A stretch of DNA of 64,000 nt, taken from contig CM065682.1 of the NCBI GenBank assembly GCA_017654935.2, forward strand, positions 41,699,725-41,763,724, written 5' to 3'. The stretch is from Phymorhynchus buccinoides. Its lineage: Eukaryota; Mollusca; Gastropoda; Neogastropoda; Raphitomidae. Below, in pieces: positions 22,401 through 35,449 of the stretch; within the stretch, counting starts at the first letter, position 1; each line of letters begins with the position of its first letter. Position numbers and translations under genes: made by a program. The notes under the pieces are model-generated. The model did not search any database and had not been told where the DNA came from. It saw nothing but the letters and a program-made list of their open reading frames with translations.

Positions 22401-25400
22401 CATCATTGTAAACATAATTTGTAAGCAACACATCCTGGACATAGACATTCTCGTGAATCCCCAACTATCCTCTTTTATTCCTCCTCCTTCTGTCCTGCTG
22501 TTTGGTTTGCACCAGAGTTATCAATACATCGATTGCAGGCCTTGAACTACAACAATATTTGTGCTGATAATCATTTGGACCAAAGATCAAAATTTGAAAT
22601 TCAATGACTATTATGTAATCCGACAAAATAGGCACAGGTCGGAAGCACAAGTTCATGATAGCAGGTCATTTCCCCAGTGCAACTGACGGTCTTATTAATG
22701 TGAATATATACTATCCAGTTTGGAGGTTCTCGTTTTGTTCTGTATCTTAATATTTCAGGCCTCAATTTGATTTATTTTGTTCTTGTGTTCTCCTTTTTGT
22801 CCTTGCTATGATTTATTGTTGTGTGTATTCATTTCTAGTCTCTCTTCCTCAGTGTATGAGCTTCCCTTCAAGTTACAGCTTCACCAATGTTATCACTTTT
22901 TTGTACCCTTGATATTGACACAATATTGTTTCCAACTAAAGCTGTGCTTTTTTCCCATCTCTGATTCCTGCAGAATGGGGCGAGTCCTAGTAGTTTATTT
23001 CTTTTTTGGGGGGGTCTTTTTCAAACGTTACAATCACAAGTGTGTGAAAATACTTGTGCAGTGAACTAAACACCATAATACTTATCTGACATTACTTAGT
23101 ATAATTCGATATCTACGTGAAGCATATGTTATATCAAAGCGGAGGTTCATTTAATATGTATGTGAAGGGTGTGTTATCTGAAAGTGGAGGTTCATTCTAT
23201 ATCTAAGTGAATGTGTTATCTGAAAGCGGAGGTTCATTTGATATATACGTGAAGGGTATGTTATCTAAAAGCTGAGGCTCATTACAACATTTGATTATGA
23301 TCTAAATGGGGATGGTCGTTCCAATATCGATGTTGAGGGTATGTTCTGTGAACGCTGGGGTTGCTTTTGCAATATCTGAGTGAAAGGTGTGTTATCTAAA
23401 GAAAATGTTCATTACAAAATATACATTGGGGTATGCTTTTCAAAAAATGAGGTTCGTTTCAAGGCCTCCTGTACTGTATTATCTGAAAGTGTATGTTCAT
23501 TGCAACATCTACGTTGAAACATATTATCTAAAAGCTGAGGTTTATTGCATTATGTACGTTGAGATTATGTTAAAACCGAGGAGGTTCATTGCAGTAATAC
23601 GTGGAGGGTATGTTATCTAAACGCTGATGTTTATTGCAATATCTGCTTGGAAGGTGTGTTTAAAAGCTGAGCTTTATTGCAAATCTACATGATGGTGTAA
23701 GTTTATGTAATCCGAAAGCCAAGGTTTAGAGCTACATCTAGAAGGAAGGTATGTTATCTGAAAGCCAAGGTTCATTACATCTACATCGAGGAAGCGGTAT
23801 AAAAAATGTGAAAGCTGCAGATTCCATCAGAGCAAGGCTGACCTTACACTAACATAGCCCAATCCTTCCCTTCCATACTTTTAAATGACCCTGCTACAGA
23901 TATTGTTTCATTCACAAGTCTCCGTTATGTGACAATCCATACAAAGTGTCTCGTTTATTTTTTAACCTTTTAGTTTAGTTCACTTTCCGTTTTTAGCATA
24001 AAAACAGTATAGAGTATCTTAACACAAAACAATTTGTGAATTTTATTCTGTAAACAAATTGTAACTACAAATACTCAAAAATCCAGGTCATATTAAATCG
24101 AGCCAATGATGTGTTGCTTACTTTGCTTGTTTCCAGAAAATTTCACTGATCTTGTTCACAAAAATCAAAAGAACCCCCCCACCCCCACCCCCACCCCGAT
24201 TGTTTCTTGGAGTTTACACACTAACCCTGAAATCATCATTGCATAGCAACAAAATACTGTAGATGTTCCAGCTTGATTTCTTTTGGGAGATAATCTGTTT
24301 AAAGAGCATAACAGATGTACATAATCTGGATACTGGCAGACTTCAGAACCAATGGGGCAAGGTGGACTTGGGGAAGGGTTGCATCCACTCTTCCTTTCTC
24401 CTACCTTTCGTCGTTGCAAATTCTTGCGAAATTGTGAAAAAAAAGTTTGAAATTTACATTTAAGATGCATTCAAAAGGTGGGTTATGGCGGGTTATCTCT
24501 TTTGTTCAATTTGTTTTCCTGAAAGGAACATCAAGGTGTTTTTCAAAAGTCTCTTTTTTGCTATGTACAGGAGCCTATTTGAAAGGAATATATTGTGTTG
24601 CTTCATCAGAGTTTAAGATTGATTTGGGTAATGTTCTTTTTACTCATATAAGACATATAAATGCAAAATCGAAAATATATATTGTCCTCTATTATGATCT
24701 TAACATTACAATACCAAGTTGAAAATTTTATTTTGTTAAAAGATTTGTGGGGAAAAAATGGAAATCACTCTCTACTTTCTTTTAAGGGTAATTGTTTCGA
24801 CCATGCCATTTGTTTTCTCTGAGTGGCGATTTAAAAGAATGTTACTGCATTTTCTTGCTAGCAGATAAGACGCCCCTTCTTGCTCAGTCCTGTCCTTTCC
24901 TTCTTTTGTTGTCAGAATGCTGCAAGTTTGAGCAGCATAAACCATCATACCACCACCACCACCCCACCACCTTTCGAACTTTTTAGTTTTAGTACAGAAT
25001 ACATGAGCTTCTCCCCGCAAGCACTTAGACAAATCTTATAATGTAAACGAACAATAGATATTCATACATCGGCTAGTAAATGTCTGTCATCAGTTTGTTT
25101 CCAAACATTTCCACGCACCTTGTACACCAAGAGAAAATATAGCTTCCAGGAATGACCGCGTACTCGTGTCTACAAAACAAATAAGCAGTGCATAGCAACA
25201 AAGCATGTGTTCCATCATGGGTTTTTGTTTTGAGACGATCTCTGTGGAGACCATAACGGATACAAATCTGCATATTGGCAGAATTCAGGTGGGCTCGGGA
25301 AAGAGTTGCGTCCACTCCGCCTTTCTCCCACCTTCTCTTTGTAACAAATTCTTGCGAAATTATGGTAAACAGTTTGAAACGTAGGATTGAAATGTATTCC

Positions 25401-25579
25401 AAAGGTGGGTTTTGGCGGGGGATTCGCCCACCCCTTCCTACTCCCGTCGTTTTACAAACTGGATCATGAAATGAGCGTCAATGGGTTTTTTCAAAATTCC
25501 TTTTTTGCATTATGCAGGTTCCTATTCAAAAGGGCACATGTTTTGTTGCTTCATCAGAGTTTTAAATTATTTGGATAGT

Positions 25580-25593
25580 GTGGGGGGGGGGGG

Positions 25594-25627
<34 letters not shown>

Positions 25628-25684
25628 GGGGGGGGGGGGGGGGGGGGGGGGGGGAGGGGGGGGGGGGGGGGGGGGGGGAGGGGG
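25580..25684 (+). repeat. Poly-G tract of about 100 bases with strong G-quadruplex potential
   Basis: Almost uninterrupted G with a few A or T, ending in 'gagggggttaaag'. The left arm carries only about 26 C at the matching place. It would be a strong block to polymerases and a likely site of sequencing error. Confidence 0.85.
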
Positions 25685-25771
25685 TTAAAGAAGAAAATAA
25701 GATCGAAAATGATTTTTTAAAATTCTCATTGTCCCATATCAATACCAACATTTAAAATTCAGTTTTTTTAA

Positions 25772-26002
25772 CCCTTTCACCGCCAAAGTAGCTTTTTAGC
25801 ACCACAGTGATTTAACACCTTAAAAGGCATCAAATTGGGGTCTATTATCCAAAGACTCTATTGCCTTAGTTTTGGGAAGTAAGGATCGACCTTATTTTAT
25901 AGATGTCACAGAAGAATCCCCAATACTGCAGATGGATTTTGTTCTCTACCCAAGTAAATTTAATGGAATTTTTGGGCTGAAATATGGCTGGCGGTGAAAG
26001 GG
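25772..26002 (-). mobile_element. piggyBac-type MITE, right-arm copy
   Basis: Mirror of 12502-12741, with TTAA at 25768-25771 and 26003-26006. It is slightly shorter and carries point differences, so the two copies have evolved apart a little. Confidence 0.7.
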
Positions 26003-26042
26003 TTAAAGTTCATTGCATGTGGAAATGTTTTAAACACAATTA

Positions 26043-26180
26043 CTAATCCAGGGATCACCCCGACAGCGGAAGCACTTGACCACTGTAGTACAAGTGCATC
26101 AGCTACAGATAACATTACGTGTGTGACCGTTTCTGATTACCACCCCGCCACGTGAAGCAGCCACACTCTGTCTTAGGGGG
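26043..26180 (-). repeat. tRNA-like SINE, copy 3 (right arm)
   Basis: Reverse complement of the SINE at 12331-12459, identical in order and insertion point, with small differences such as 'gtgaagcagcc' against 'ctgctcac'. Confidence 0.6.
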
Positions 26181-29100
26181 AGGGCATGTCGTTAGTTACA
26201 ATTGTTTCTATGTGAGTAAACATTTTATTCTTACCTCTTTTCTTGTTACTAGCGGATCAAGGAACTTCTAACCTACTCCCGCCCTTTTATTGCTGGTGTG
26301 GAATGCTGCAGGCTTGAGTAACGCCGCAGGCATGGTAGTTGGGGGCAAAGTGGTTTTCAAGGAAAATAGCCTGCATATATTGGGCTAGAAGAAAATTCAA
26401 TCAAATTCAATAAATGAGATCTTGAAATTTTCACTTTTTCATGCCATTTAAAAAATTTTGTTTCAAACTGGTTTTCGCGGATTTTCTTTTCCGCGATTCG
26501 CGGAGGTCTACCATACGCCACACCACCCTCCCATCGCCACCCCCCCTCTCTCCAATTCCAAACCCTTACAACCCTATCCACTCTTAAGCATTTTTTTCTA
26601 ACCCGGGGTTCCAATCCCCTGGAGTATCATACCCAGACCTGCCAAAGGGGACCTGACTGGCTGGGTCATTGTGCTCCAGTATTAGATCATCTTGATTTTG
26701 CAGTATTAGAGTCATCTTGATGTTTGCTGTTAAAGTGTTTTCGGTGTTGAGGTTTTGAGACGCTCCCCAAGCTAATGAGAAATGTTGGTTATCAGTTTGT
26801 TTCACATATCTTGTTTGTTAAAAACAAAAAAATGCATACAATTTTGGTTCCTTGAACTTTCCACACAACTATAGTCGAAATCATCATTGCATAGCAACAA
26901 AATGGATGTTCCAGCTTGATGTTTTGTTCTGTAACGATTTCGGAAGACATGTCGACAGCATAACAGATGTAAATCTGCATATTGGGGTTGCCCACCCCTT
27001 CCTACTCGCATCAATAAATTAATTTTTAAAAAATCTTTTCACAATAACCAGAATTCTATTTGAGAGGCATATATTGTGTGGCTTCATTAGAGCTTAAGAA
27101 TGACTTGGTTAATTTTGTATACCGGTATATTTAAATTAGGCATATGGATTCCAATAGAAAATGTAGTACGTTCTCTATTGTAATCTTAAGAATAACTAAG
27201 ATGCAATTTTTTCTAAAGATTTGGGAAAACAAACAAACCACAAACTACTTTCATTCAAGGGTAAAACTACGATTCTTTTTGTGTGTGATACATTTTTATT
27301 TTAAAGTACATATAATTGCATTTTTCTTGCTAGCAGATAAAACACCTTCAAGAGCACTCGTGTCCTTTTCTTTTTTGTTGTGTCGAATGATGCAGACTTG
27401 CAAAACGGAGAAACATCATAGCACCCATCCCCTCTCACCTTCACCCCCTCACCCCTCCGAAACCCTCTTTCTTTCTCCTTCTTCTTTTCACCTTCCATTG
27501 TATCATTACCATTAACCACAACCCGAGTTCCAAAGCCCTGGCTGCATCATGCTCAGAAGAGTTAGAACCTGCTGAATGGTCCTGACTGGCTGGGTCATTG
27601 TGCTCCAGTATTAGATCGTAGTTTTGCTGTTAATAATGTTTCGGTTTTGAGATTTCGTCACGCTCCTGAAAAGCCCCTCCCAACCCTCAACAACATTTGA
27701 GAAATGTGTAATTATAGTTTGCAGTTTTCAGAGATGTGTGCCACCATCTACCCCCACCCTTCAACAAAAATTCTTGACGATTAGTTCCAGGTTTTAGGTA
27801 TTCAGGAATTGCATTTGTATATTTCATTCTATTTTCAGGTTTCTGGATTTGCTCGCTCTGACACCCTTGTAGATAGCACATTGTTGAAGCAGTAGACATT
27901 GAAATGACAGCACACCCTCATTCATATTGCAATGAATCAGGTTTTGTGAAATAACACATTGAAAATGTAAATAGTGCAATGAAAATCGGTGTTTAATGAA
28001 CACAATGTCAACGTAGACAATGCAATGAATCTCAATATATTTTTGAATGAAAAATCATTGTCAACGTAGATGTAACGAATGTTATTTTGTAAAAATAAGA
28101 CATTCCCAACGTATTTGCAACAAATCGTACCTTTTAGAAAACATTCTAGACGTAGATATTATAATAAACCTCAGCTTTTAGATAATTCGTTCTCAAAGTA
28201 GATATATTATTGCAATGAACCTCAGCTTTAAGATAAAACATTCTCAACTTAGATATTGCAATGAACTACGGCTTTCGGATAAATATTTTCAACGTAGATG
28301 TTGCAATTAACCACAGCTTTCAGATAACATAATCGCAACGTAGATAAACCTCCGTTTTTACGGTTGATGTTCAAAGTGTTTGTTTCCGATTCTCAATGTT
28401 CGGCAATTATTTGGAACTTAAAAGTCAGAAACTTGCGTGAAACATTATGAAAATACAATCGTGTAAGCGTTTCACAAAAAACTTCTTTCTCTTTCTCTTT
28501 TACCTGTAGTTCTTTTTCTTTGAATTATCTGCCTTCATTATTTTGAAGAATCTATTGATTACTAGTTATCCATCGAGTTGAATAGCTTTCCCTTTGGTAC
28601 TCCAGAATTGGGTCAGCTGAAATATTACCAACACCTGTGCCTGTTTGAGCTACTTTTTATGTCATTTCTACCCCATTTAAATACGCTATCCATTTATATA
28701 CCTATCACTGTCACAACTTGTGTTCGTACCAACCCGTACGGGAGGATATGAGATAGCCCACTGTGATGGACAACAAGAGGATAGATCCACAGTGATATTT
28801 CCTTTTTATATATTAGTAAAAGACACACTCACCCCGTCCTGAAAAACAACAATCCAGCACTCAAATACATTAGGAGTGAAAAACAAATTAGGTAAAAAGA
28901 CACAATATTCGAAATTTTGAATTTGAAACGACACTTATCAGAGGATGAAAAGTAAGGTATAAAAGAAATCCCAGTGTAATGTTGAGCACTGCCACTGGTC
29001 TGAAGGACTAAAGGTTGGTGCATTTGCAGTGTAAAATAGTTAAATGTAATGCAGCTTTTGTGTCAAAATGTCTATCAATATGAACATCGGAATCAAAATT

Positions 29101-30305
29101 GGTCCATTTTAACTTGTGTATTGATCCGTGTTCTAAACCAAGAAAATAAAAAATAAATGAGTGCTAGTTTTTCCTCCAATGGCAGAATCCAGCCTAGGAC
29201 AGTTGTTTCGATCGTTGGCATCTCGTCAAAAATGAATGCGTGTTTATAGACACATTAATGAAAATACAATATCGTTAAACACGTTTTTGAATGATGGATT
29301 AATTTAAAGTAATCTTTTTGTATGAACAATTTGGGTCATATTAATTTTATGCATGAAGATGCATTCGTTTACGTAATGTTTTAGGACGAAGATGTATTCA
29401 TTCGGGTCATTATGATTGTCTTCATGTGGGTATGGTATGAGGATGATATATTCGTTTAGGTCATGTTTTTGGATGCTGTATGCAGTTGGGCCACAATTGT
29501 GGATGAGTTATTGATTTGAGTCGTGTTTTGGGATGCAGATGTATTCGTTTGGGTCATGCTTTTAGACAAATGTGTTTATTTGGGTCATTGTGATAGGTGA
29601 TTAAATTGGGTAATGTTTTTCGATGATGTTTGCGTTGGGGCCAAGTTTGTGGATGAAGATGTATTCGTGTTGGGCGTGCTTTTCTTCGATGATGTGTGTA
29701 CTTGGGTCTTTTTTTGGGTGGGGTTTGAATGTATTATTTGGATCATGTTTTAGGACAAAGATGTATTTGGGTCATGATTTAGGACAAAGATATATTCATT
29801 GTTCATGGATAATGTATGCATTTTGTCCATACATTTGAATGATGTATTTGTTGGGGCCATGTGTTTAGATTGTGTTCGTTTGGGCCGCGTTTTTGGAATG
29901 CAATGTTTATGCAATGTTTTTAGGTGTATTCGTTTGGGTCGTGTTTTTGGATGAAGATGCATTCATATTTTGGGTAATGTTCGTGGATGCATGTATTCAT
30001 TTAGTGTCATCATGCTGCTTCTTCTGTCCTATTTCTTTTTTTTCTTTTTTTTGGGGGGAGGTCGTAGTTTTGGATAAAGATGAATGTTGAGTCATGTTTC
30101 TTTTTTTAATTATGTATTTGGGTATTTGTTCTTTTTGGATGACCGCTGTATGTTAGCCTACATGGCCTTTTTATGTATTTTTGTTTACTTATGCGAAGTT
30201 TTGTAATCTGGTATCAACAAGTTAAGTGACAGGGCTGACGTTCTCAGCACGGCCTAACTTTGTGGGCTATGGGATGCAATAATAAAAAATACCACGCTAG
30301 CTATA

Positions 30306-30511
30306 CACACACTTGGCGTTTCTATACCTTGCTTACCCTTATTTCTGTCATTATGGTTTTGTTTGTATTGTATGAGATATCTGTATAGCGGACTTATATA
30401 CAGTAATACTGTGACTTACCGTCTGTAAGCCATCGCATACTACGCCGGTATCTCGGCTTACAACCCCCCTCGTCTCTGCGTCGGCACTCGTCCTCTTCGA
30501 CCCAACCCACA
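30306..30511. other. Segment present only in the right arm
   Basis: Between 'ccacgctagctata' and 'acatgaaaactaaagtaagc', which both pair with the left arm, the right arm holds about 206 bases starting 'cacacacttggcgtttctat'. They are unrelated to the 115 bases at the matching place (8342-8456). No terminal repeats were noticed. It shows that the arms are not a copy of one molecule. Confidence 0.65.
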
Positions 30512-30865
30512 TGAAAACTAAAGTAAGCTTTTTGGATGATGTCTTTGGGTCATGTTTCTTTTTTGGATGATGTATTTGGTCATGTGTTTTGAGAATGAAT
30601 TTGGGTCATGTTTATTTTTTGGCTAATGCTTTGTATGACTATGTAAGCATTTGGAGCGTGTTTCATTTTGGGATGACTATATTATATTCATTTGACTCAT
30701 AATGATGATGTATTCGCTCGGGTCATGTTTTTGGATGAAAATGTATTCGTTTGTGTGGTGTTTCTTTTGTAGACGAATGGAGATGTGGTAAGTGCTGTAA
30801 TGTGTATTTTAGGATGAAAATATATTCATTTATTTCATGTTTCTGTTGTTTTTAATGAAGACGTA

Positions 30866-31018
30866 ATCATTTGTCTTGTTCCTTTTGGGATGAACATGAT
30901 TTGTCTTGTTCCTTTTGGGATGAACATTTGTCTTGTTCCTTTTGGGATGAACATGATTTGTCTTGTTCCTTTTGGGATGAACATGATTTGTCTTGTTCCT
31001 TTTGGGATGAACATGCAT
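30866..31018 (-). repeat. Five-copy 30-bp tandem repeat, right-arm copy
   Basis: Exact mirror of the array at 7833-7984, with the same unit count and the same shortened unit. Fast-changing tandem arrays normally differ in copy number, so identical structure suggests very recent duplication, conversion or an assembly copy. Confidence 0.85.
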
Positions 31019-32081
31019 TTGGGTTATATGTTTAAGATGAAATTTCTTGACTTGGGCAAGGTATAGTTTTGTTCATGCCCTTGAATTGACTTCTTTTTTT
31101 TTACAAAGTTATAGGCCTACACTATCTGCGCTTGGCCGCGTTTGTCCTTCGCCATTAATTTTTTTAATCAACTTAGCTCTGAGGAAAAAGGGTGGGGTAG
31201 GGGTTTGTGCCAAAGTTAATACAAGCGCCATCAGTTACGCACTCCAATGTGCGTTTCTTGCCCTCCCCCCAAAAAAAAAATATAAAAAAAAGAGAATCAA
31301 AAAAAAAATCCACGAACTATAGATAATATATACCATATACTATAGTAAGCCTATAATACTATAATATATACCACCAGCATCGATGAAAATGGCAAGTCAA
31401 CATCATATATAGCCATCATAATCGATTAGCTATCATAATCGATATCATAATCTGATTGAATTGAAGAGCGCAAACACTGATATCAAAGCAAAAACCAACA
31501 AGCAATGATACAAACACCAAACGCCCATAATAATATACTCGTAATACTTCGGTCTTGCAGTTTTCGTCATGCTATTCAGATCTGAAGTGGAAATTGTTTT
31601 AACTTGTCCTTTGCTCGCGGCACTAGACAACGAGAATAGGACTCTAATCGACTTGCATGCATGAAGGAATACAGGCAAGATTCGTTGCAGAGCTTTGCCG
31701 TTAGTAGTGATCGAAATCGATGTGATGAAACTTATTAAAACTCCCATGGATATGCTTATTCGCCCATTCGACCTTCCTTCCTTCCTTCCTTCCTTCTGTA
31801 TTATACGACCACAGTCACTGCTGACTATTCTCCCCTCCTGCCCTAAGATTTGTGTTATCATAAATAATAACCAAGGCTTTTTAAATTCATTCCAGCTGTT
31901 GTAGTTCATAGCTTGGGTCTTGGGACGATGTATTCATTTGGGTCATGTTGTGAATGATTTATTCATTTAGGTCATGTTTCGTTTTGGATATTTTTACTTT
32001 TTGGATGACCGGTGTATGTTAGCCTACATGGCCTTTTTGTTTATTTAGACTTATGAAATTTTGTAATCTGGGATCAAGTTA

Positions 32082-32318
32082 ACTCTTCTAGTGCCATGTA
32101 TTTGGTTTTACTTATAGTACTTGGTTGTCTGTTGCATCACAACCGACAAGAGGGGGGTAACTATTTTTCAAGTGTTTGCATGTACTGACATAAGCTGTGA
32201 AAATAACACACACACAAAGTAGGCCACTTGGCAGTGAATGTCTTTGCATTTGGTGGGATCTGCTGGAGTGTGATATACTAGGTGAATACATTCGCCCATG
32301 GTGCTAGAAGAGTTCAGT
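32082..32318 (-). mobile_element. piggyBac-type MITE, CTCTTCTAG family, right-arm copy
   Basis: Mirror of 6492-6731: 'ttaactcttctagtgccatg' at the left and 'catggtgctagaagag' at the right. It shares the insertion point with the left-arm copy. Confidence 0.55.
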
Positions 32319-32569
32319 GAAAGGGCTGACGTCCTCAGCACATCATACATTTGTGGGCTATATGATGCAATAATAAAGATACCACGCTATATATTGTTTT
32401 ATGTTTTAATGTTTTGTTTGCAGGATATGCTATATGTTTAAGATGCATTACGTTGTAAGGATGTTATGCGTGGTTTGAACCATCGTGGCGACAGTCCTGA
32501 AATGACCATAGCTGTTGACAGGGACTATAAACGCCATGAAAAAACTAAGTAAACTTTGTTTGGATGAAA

Positions 32570-33620
32570 TGTATTTGGTCATGTGTTTTGTAAATGAACT
32601 TGGGTCATTTTTCTTTTTTGGCTAATGCTTTTTATGACTATGTAAGCATTTGGAGCGTGTTTCGTTTTTGATGACTATATTATATTCATTTGATTCATAA
32701 TGATGTATTCGCTCGGGTCATGTTTTTTAATGAAAGTGTATTCGTTTGTGTGGTGTTTCTTTTGTAGACGAATGAAGATGTGATAAGTGCTGTAATGTGT
32801 ATTTTACGATGAAATTGTATTAATTTATTTCATTGTTTCTGTTGTTTTTAATGAAGACGTAATCATTTGTTTTGTTTCTTTTTGGATGTACCTGCATTTG
32901 GGTTATATTCACATGGGCAAGGTATAGTTTTTTTGCATGCCCTTGAATTGACTTTTTACAAAGTTATAGGCCTACACTATTTGCGCTTGGCCACGTTTGT
33001 CCTTCGCCATTAATTTTTGCATAAAAACTTTTAGCTTGTGGGAGGGAAAAGGGTGGGGTGGGGGGGTTGTGCCAAAGTTAATAGGGGGAAGACAGGGTAA
33101 AAAGCGCATTGGCGGGTAAGAAGCCCACCCCAATTATCTCATGAAATAAAGAAAATGTCAGTCCAAATTGCCCATGAGACGAATGCTAGACATTAACGCT
33201 CGTCTCATGGGCAAAATGAGACTGAAATTTGCTTCATTTCATGAGATAATTGGGGTGGGCTTCTTACCCGCCCATGCGCTTTTTACCCCGTCTTCCCCTA
33301 CAAGCGCCATCAGTAATGACTACAGTCTGCGTTTCATGCCCTAGACAACGAGAATAGGACTCTAATCGACTTGCATGCATGAAGGAATACAGACAAGATT
33401 CGTTGCAGAGCTTTGTCGTTAGTAGTGATCGAAATCGATGTGATGAAAGCTATTAAAATTCCCATGGATATGTTTATTCGCCCATCCCCTTCCTTCTTCC
33501 TTCCTTCCTTCCGATTTATACGACCACAGTCACTGCTGACTATGCTCCCCTCCTGTCCTAAGATTTGTGTTATAAATGATAACCAAGGCTTTTTAAAATT
33601 CATTCCAGCTGTGCGGTTCA
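32570..33620 (-). repeat. Tandem duplicate of 30.5-31.9 kb
   Basis: Landmarks at 30597-30760, 31040-31260 and 31640-31900 recur about 2 kb further on at 32590-32740, 32935-33080 and 33350-33610 in the same order and orientation. The left arm shows the same 2-kb spacing (6128-6250 against 8158-8290), so the duplication existed before the arms were inverted. The copy at 32.6-33.6 kb is more diverged and carries a MITE. Confidence 0.75.
33084..33298. mobile_element. Fold-back MITE at a TA site, 215 bp
   Basis: Almost perfect palindrome: it starts 'gggggaagacagggtaaaaa' and ends with 'tttttaccccgtcttcccc'. The arms of about 100 bases contain 'gcccaccccaattatctcat'. TA flanks both ends (33082-33083, 33299-33300). 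The duplicate locus at about 31215-31235 reads 'aaagttaatacaagcgccat' with no element, giving an exact empty site with a single TA. A TA duplication fits a Tc1/mariner-type non-autonomous element. No protein is encoded. Confidence 0.85.
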
Positions 33621-33621
33621 T

Positions 33622-35225
33622 AGCTTGGATCTTGCCATTATTATTGCTAATGTTAAAAAGAACAATTGTGGTGCTCCATCTGTTTTTCAGACAACAGTAG
33701 TAGGTCCCCACCTCGTGACTTCCTCAATGGATCCCCTCTCCATCGTTTGGTGTTATTTTGTCATTGTTTGTGGTTTGTCGGTTTTCTCCGTTTGTGTTTT
33801 GTTTACACAAGTTTGGAACCATCCTGTCTGGTAGGGGCCTATCTCTTTTCTAGCATTATGAGTGTTATATTGCCCCCTATTTTTACAATATTTTTAATTT
33901 TCATTTTAACCATACCCATTCCCTTTCCCATTCTATTTCCTCCCAGGTTTCGCCCCCCTCCCATCCCTCCACAGACACACACGTCAACCCACGTTTCTTC
34001 ACCTTCCCTCTTTTTACTATCTTAGTCTCGAAGTTATATGAAATATTTTTGTAACCGTTGTATAATACGATCTACACTCCCAAAGTGCATAATTATGTAT
34101 ATCCGATTTTTTTGTTCATAACTTAATATGACAATTTCAAACACAAAAAAGTTCTGAAGATAGTAAAACCAGCGTGTAGCACTTTATAAACTTGTGCAGC
34201 ATTGTGTAGCATTATTAAGTGTGCATTCAAGTGTATATCTCTTAGTTCAAATGGAACCACCCTCACCTGGAGAGCGCGTCATCACTATTGCAGCCCCACT
34301 TGTGTACAAAACCTCTTACTTTTCCGGCTTTATTGTTGTTTGTTCTTTTGTGATCCTATTTTCCTATTGTGAGGCACTTTTGTCCTTTATTATACTCTTT
34401 TTTTACCATTCTCTATCTATAAGCTGCTTGCTTCATTTTTCTTTCTCTATTTTCTTGTAGAGTGGTTGATCTGTTTCATTTTTTTCCGGAAATCGAAGAT
34501 AATGATTTTTTTATGAAACCTAGAAACCGCAACGCAAACAACCGAACAGCCAACATAAACACGCACAACAAGCCGCTGAAGATAAAGCCTTCGACATAAT
34601 AATGTCAGTTGTATTGCGTACAGTAAGCTTGTCCTTCAGGCTAGTAAGCTTAGTGTTCAGTTCGCTCTTGTCTGTCAGTCCCGGACATGTTCTGGACCTA
34701 CAGTTTCACAAAATGGAAATGGATTGGGGCCCACCACGAAACCTTGTTGTCCAACTCGGCCCTCTCAAAAGTAACAAGGCCACGATTTATTCTTTAGCTC
34801 TATCCTGGACTTTCCCATCCAAAATCATTATTAACTCTTCAGCACCATGGGCAAATACACTCGCCCAGACATCATTCTTACACTCGCGCACCAAATGACA
34901 TAGCGTACACGGCAAACGACTCGTGCTATGTGTTTGTCTGCTTTTAGAGCAAATAGTTTTATACTCATTGTTTTCTTCCATTGAAGCACTCGTCACACTC
35001 GAACATTGTTACTCCCCTCTTGTCAAACACCCATCGGCTCCGTCATAGAAGCGTACTCGCTCGTCCTTCGGTTTCGGTAACACTGTGAAGCCCATTTATA
35101 ATGATAGGGGTGAGATTGCTGGGGAATGGGCGTATCCTTCTCGTTCCCGCTCCCTTCTATATTCTTGACTGACTTGACGTCTATAAAGGTATTCTCGCCT
35201 GTTCTCCCAGAAGTAGCCCTTTTGA
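33622..35225. other. T/C-rich intergenic or intronic sequence, no gene recognised
   Basis: A partial copy of the CTCTTCTAG-type MITE starts at 34830 ('ttaactcttcagcaccatgg') without a matching right end. A frame starting MEPPSPGERVITIAAPLVYK at 34251 has a fair start context but continues into a low-complexity hydrophobic run with no good donor; I cannot call it an exon. Confidence 0.4.
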
Positions 35226-35244
35226 TCAGCAAATCACATTAACA

Positions 35245-35345
35245 AATCTCTCTCTCTCTCTCTGCTCATCTCCGTCCTCTTTCTCTCCTTCTCGTCTCCT
35301 CCGCCTCCTCTCTCTTCGTCCTCCTCCTCTCTCTCTCTTCTCTCA
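35245..35345 (+). repeat. (CT)n-rich tract
   Basis: Interrupted CT/CTC microsatellite with many irregularities. It precedes the noisy tandem array at 35450. Confidence 0.8.
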
Positions 35346-35449
35346 TTTTACTCTGCTCACGTTCAATCAACCCAGTTTGAAATAAACGCTGGTTTGCTCT
35401 GAGTTGTACTAACTGTCCTGACCATCTGTCCTCTCTTCATCTTGCTTTC

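Larger units (their letters stand above)
19441..32684 (-). repeat. Right arm of giant palindrome 1
   Basis: Reverse complement of 6128-19030, ending opposite the gap edge. In order from the centre it holds: the 45-bp satellite, a diverged zone, the 0.7-kb repeat with a CA tract, the 45-bp satellite, the 1-kb repeats, MITE, SINE, more 1-kb repeats, the 45-bp satellite, a non-repetitive stretch and the 30-bp satellite. Arm-specific differences include a 206-base segment at 30306-30511 and the long G tract at 25580. Its outer boundary probably continues to about 33.6 kb. Confidence 0.9.

Noticed and set aside
34251..34460. Start-like MEPPSPGERVITIAAPLVYK considered as a first exon of the PLAAT-like gene
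   Set aside because: PLAAT proteins have an HWG segment soon after the start; here the frame passes into a T-rich hydrophobic run with no donor in a suitable place.
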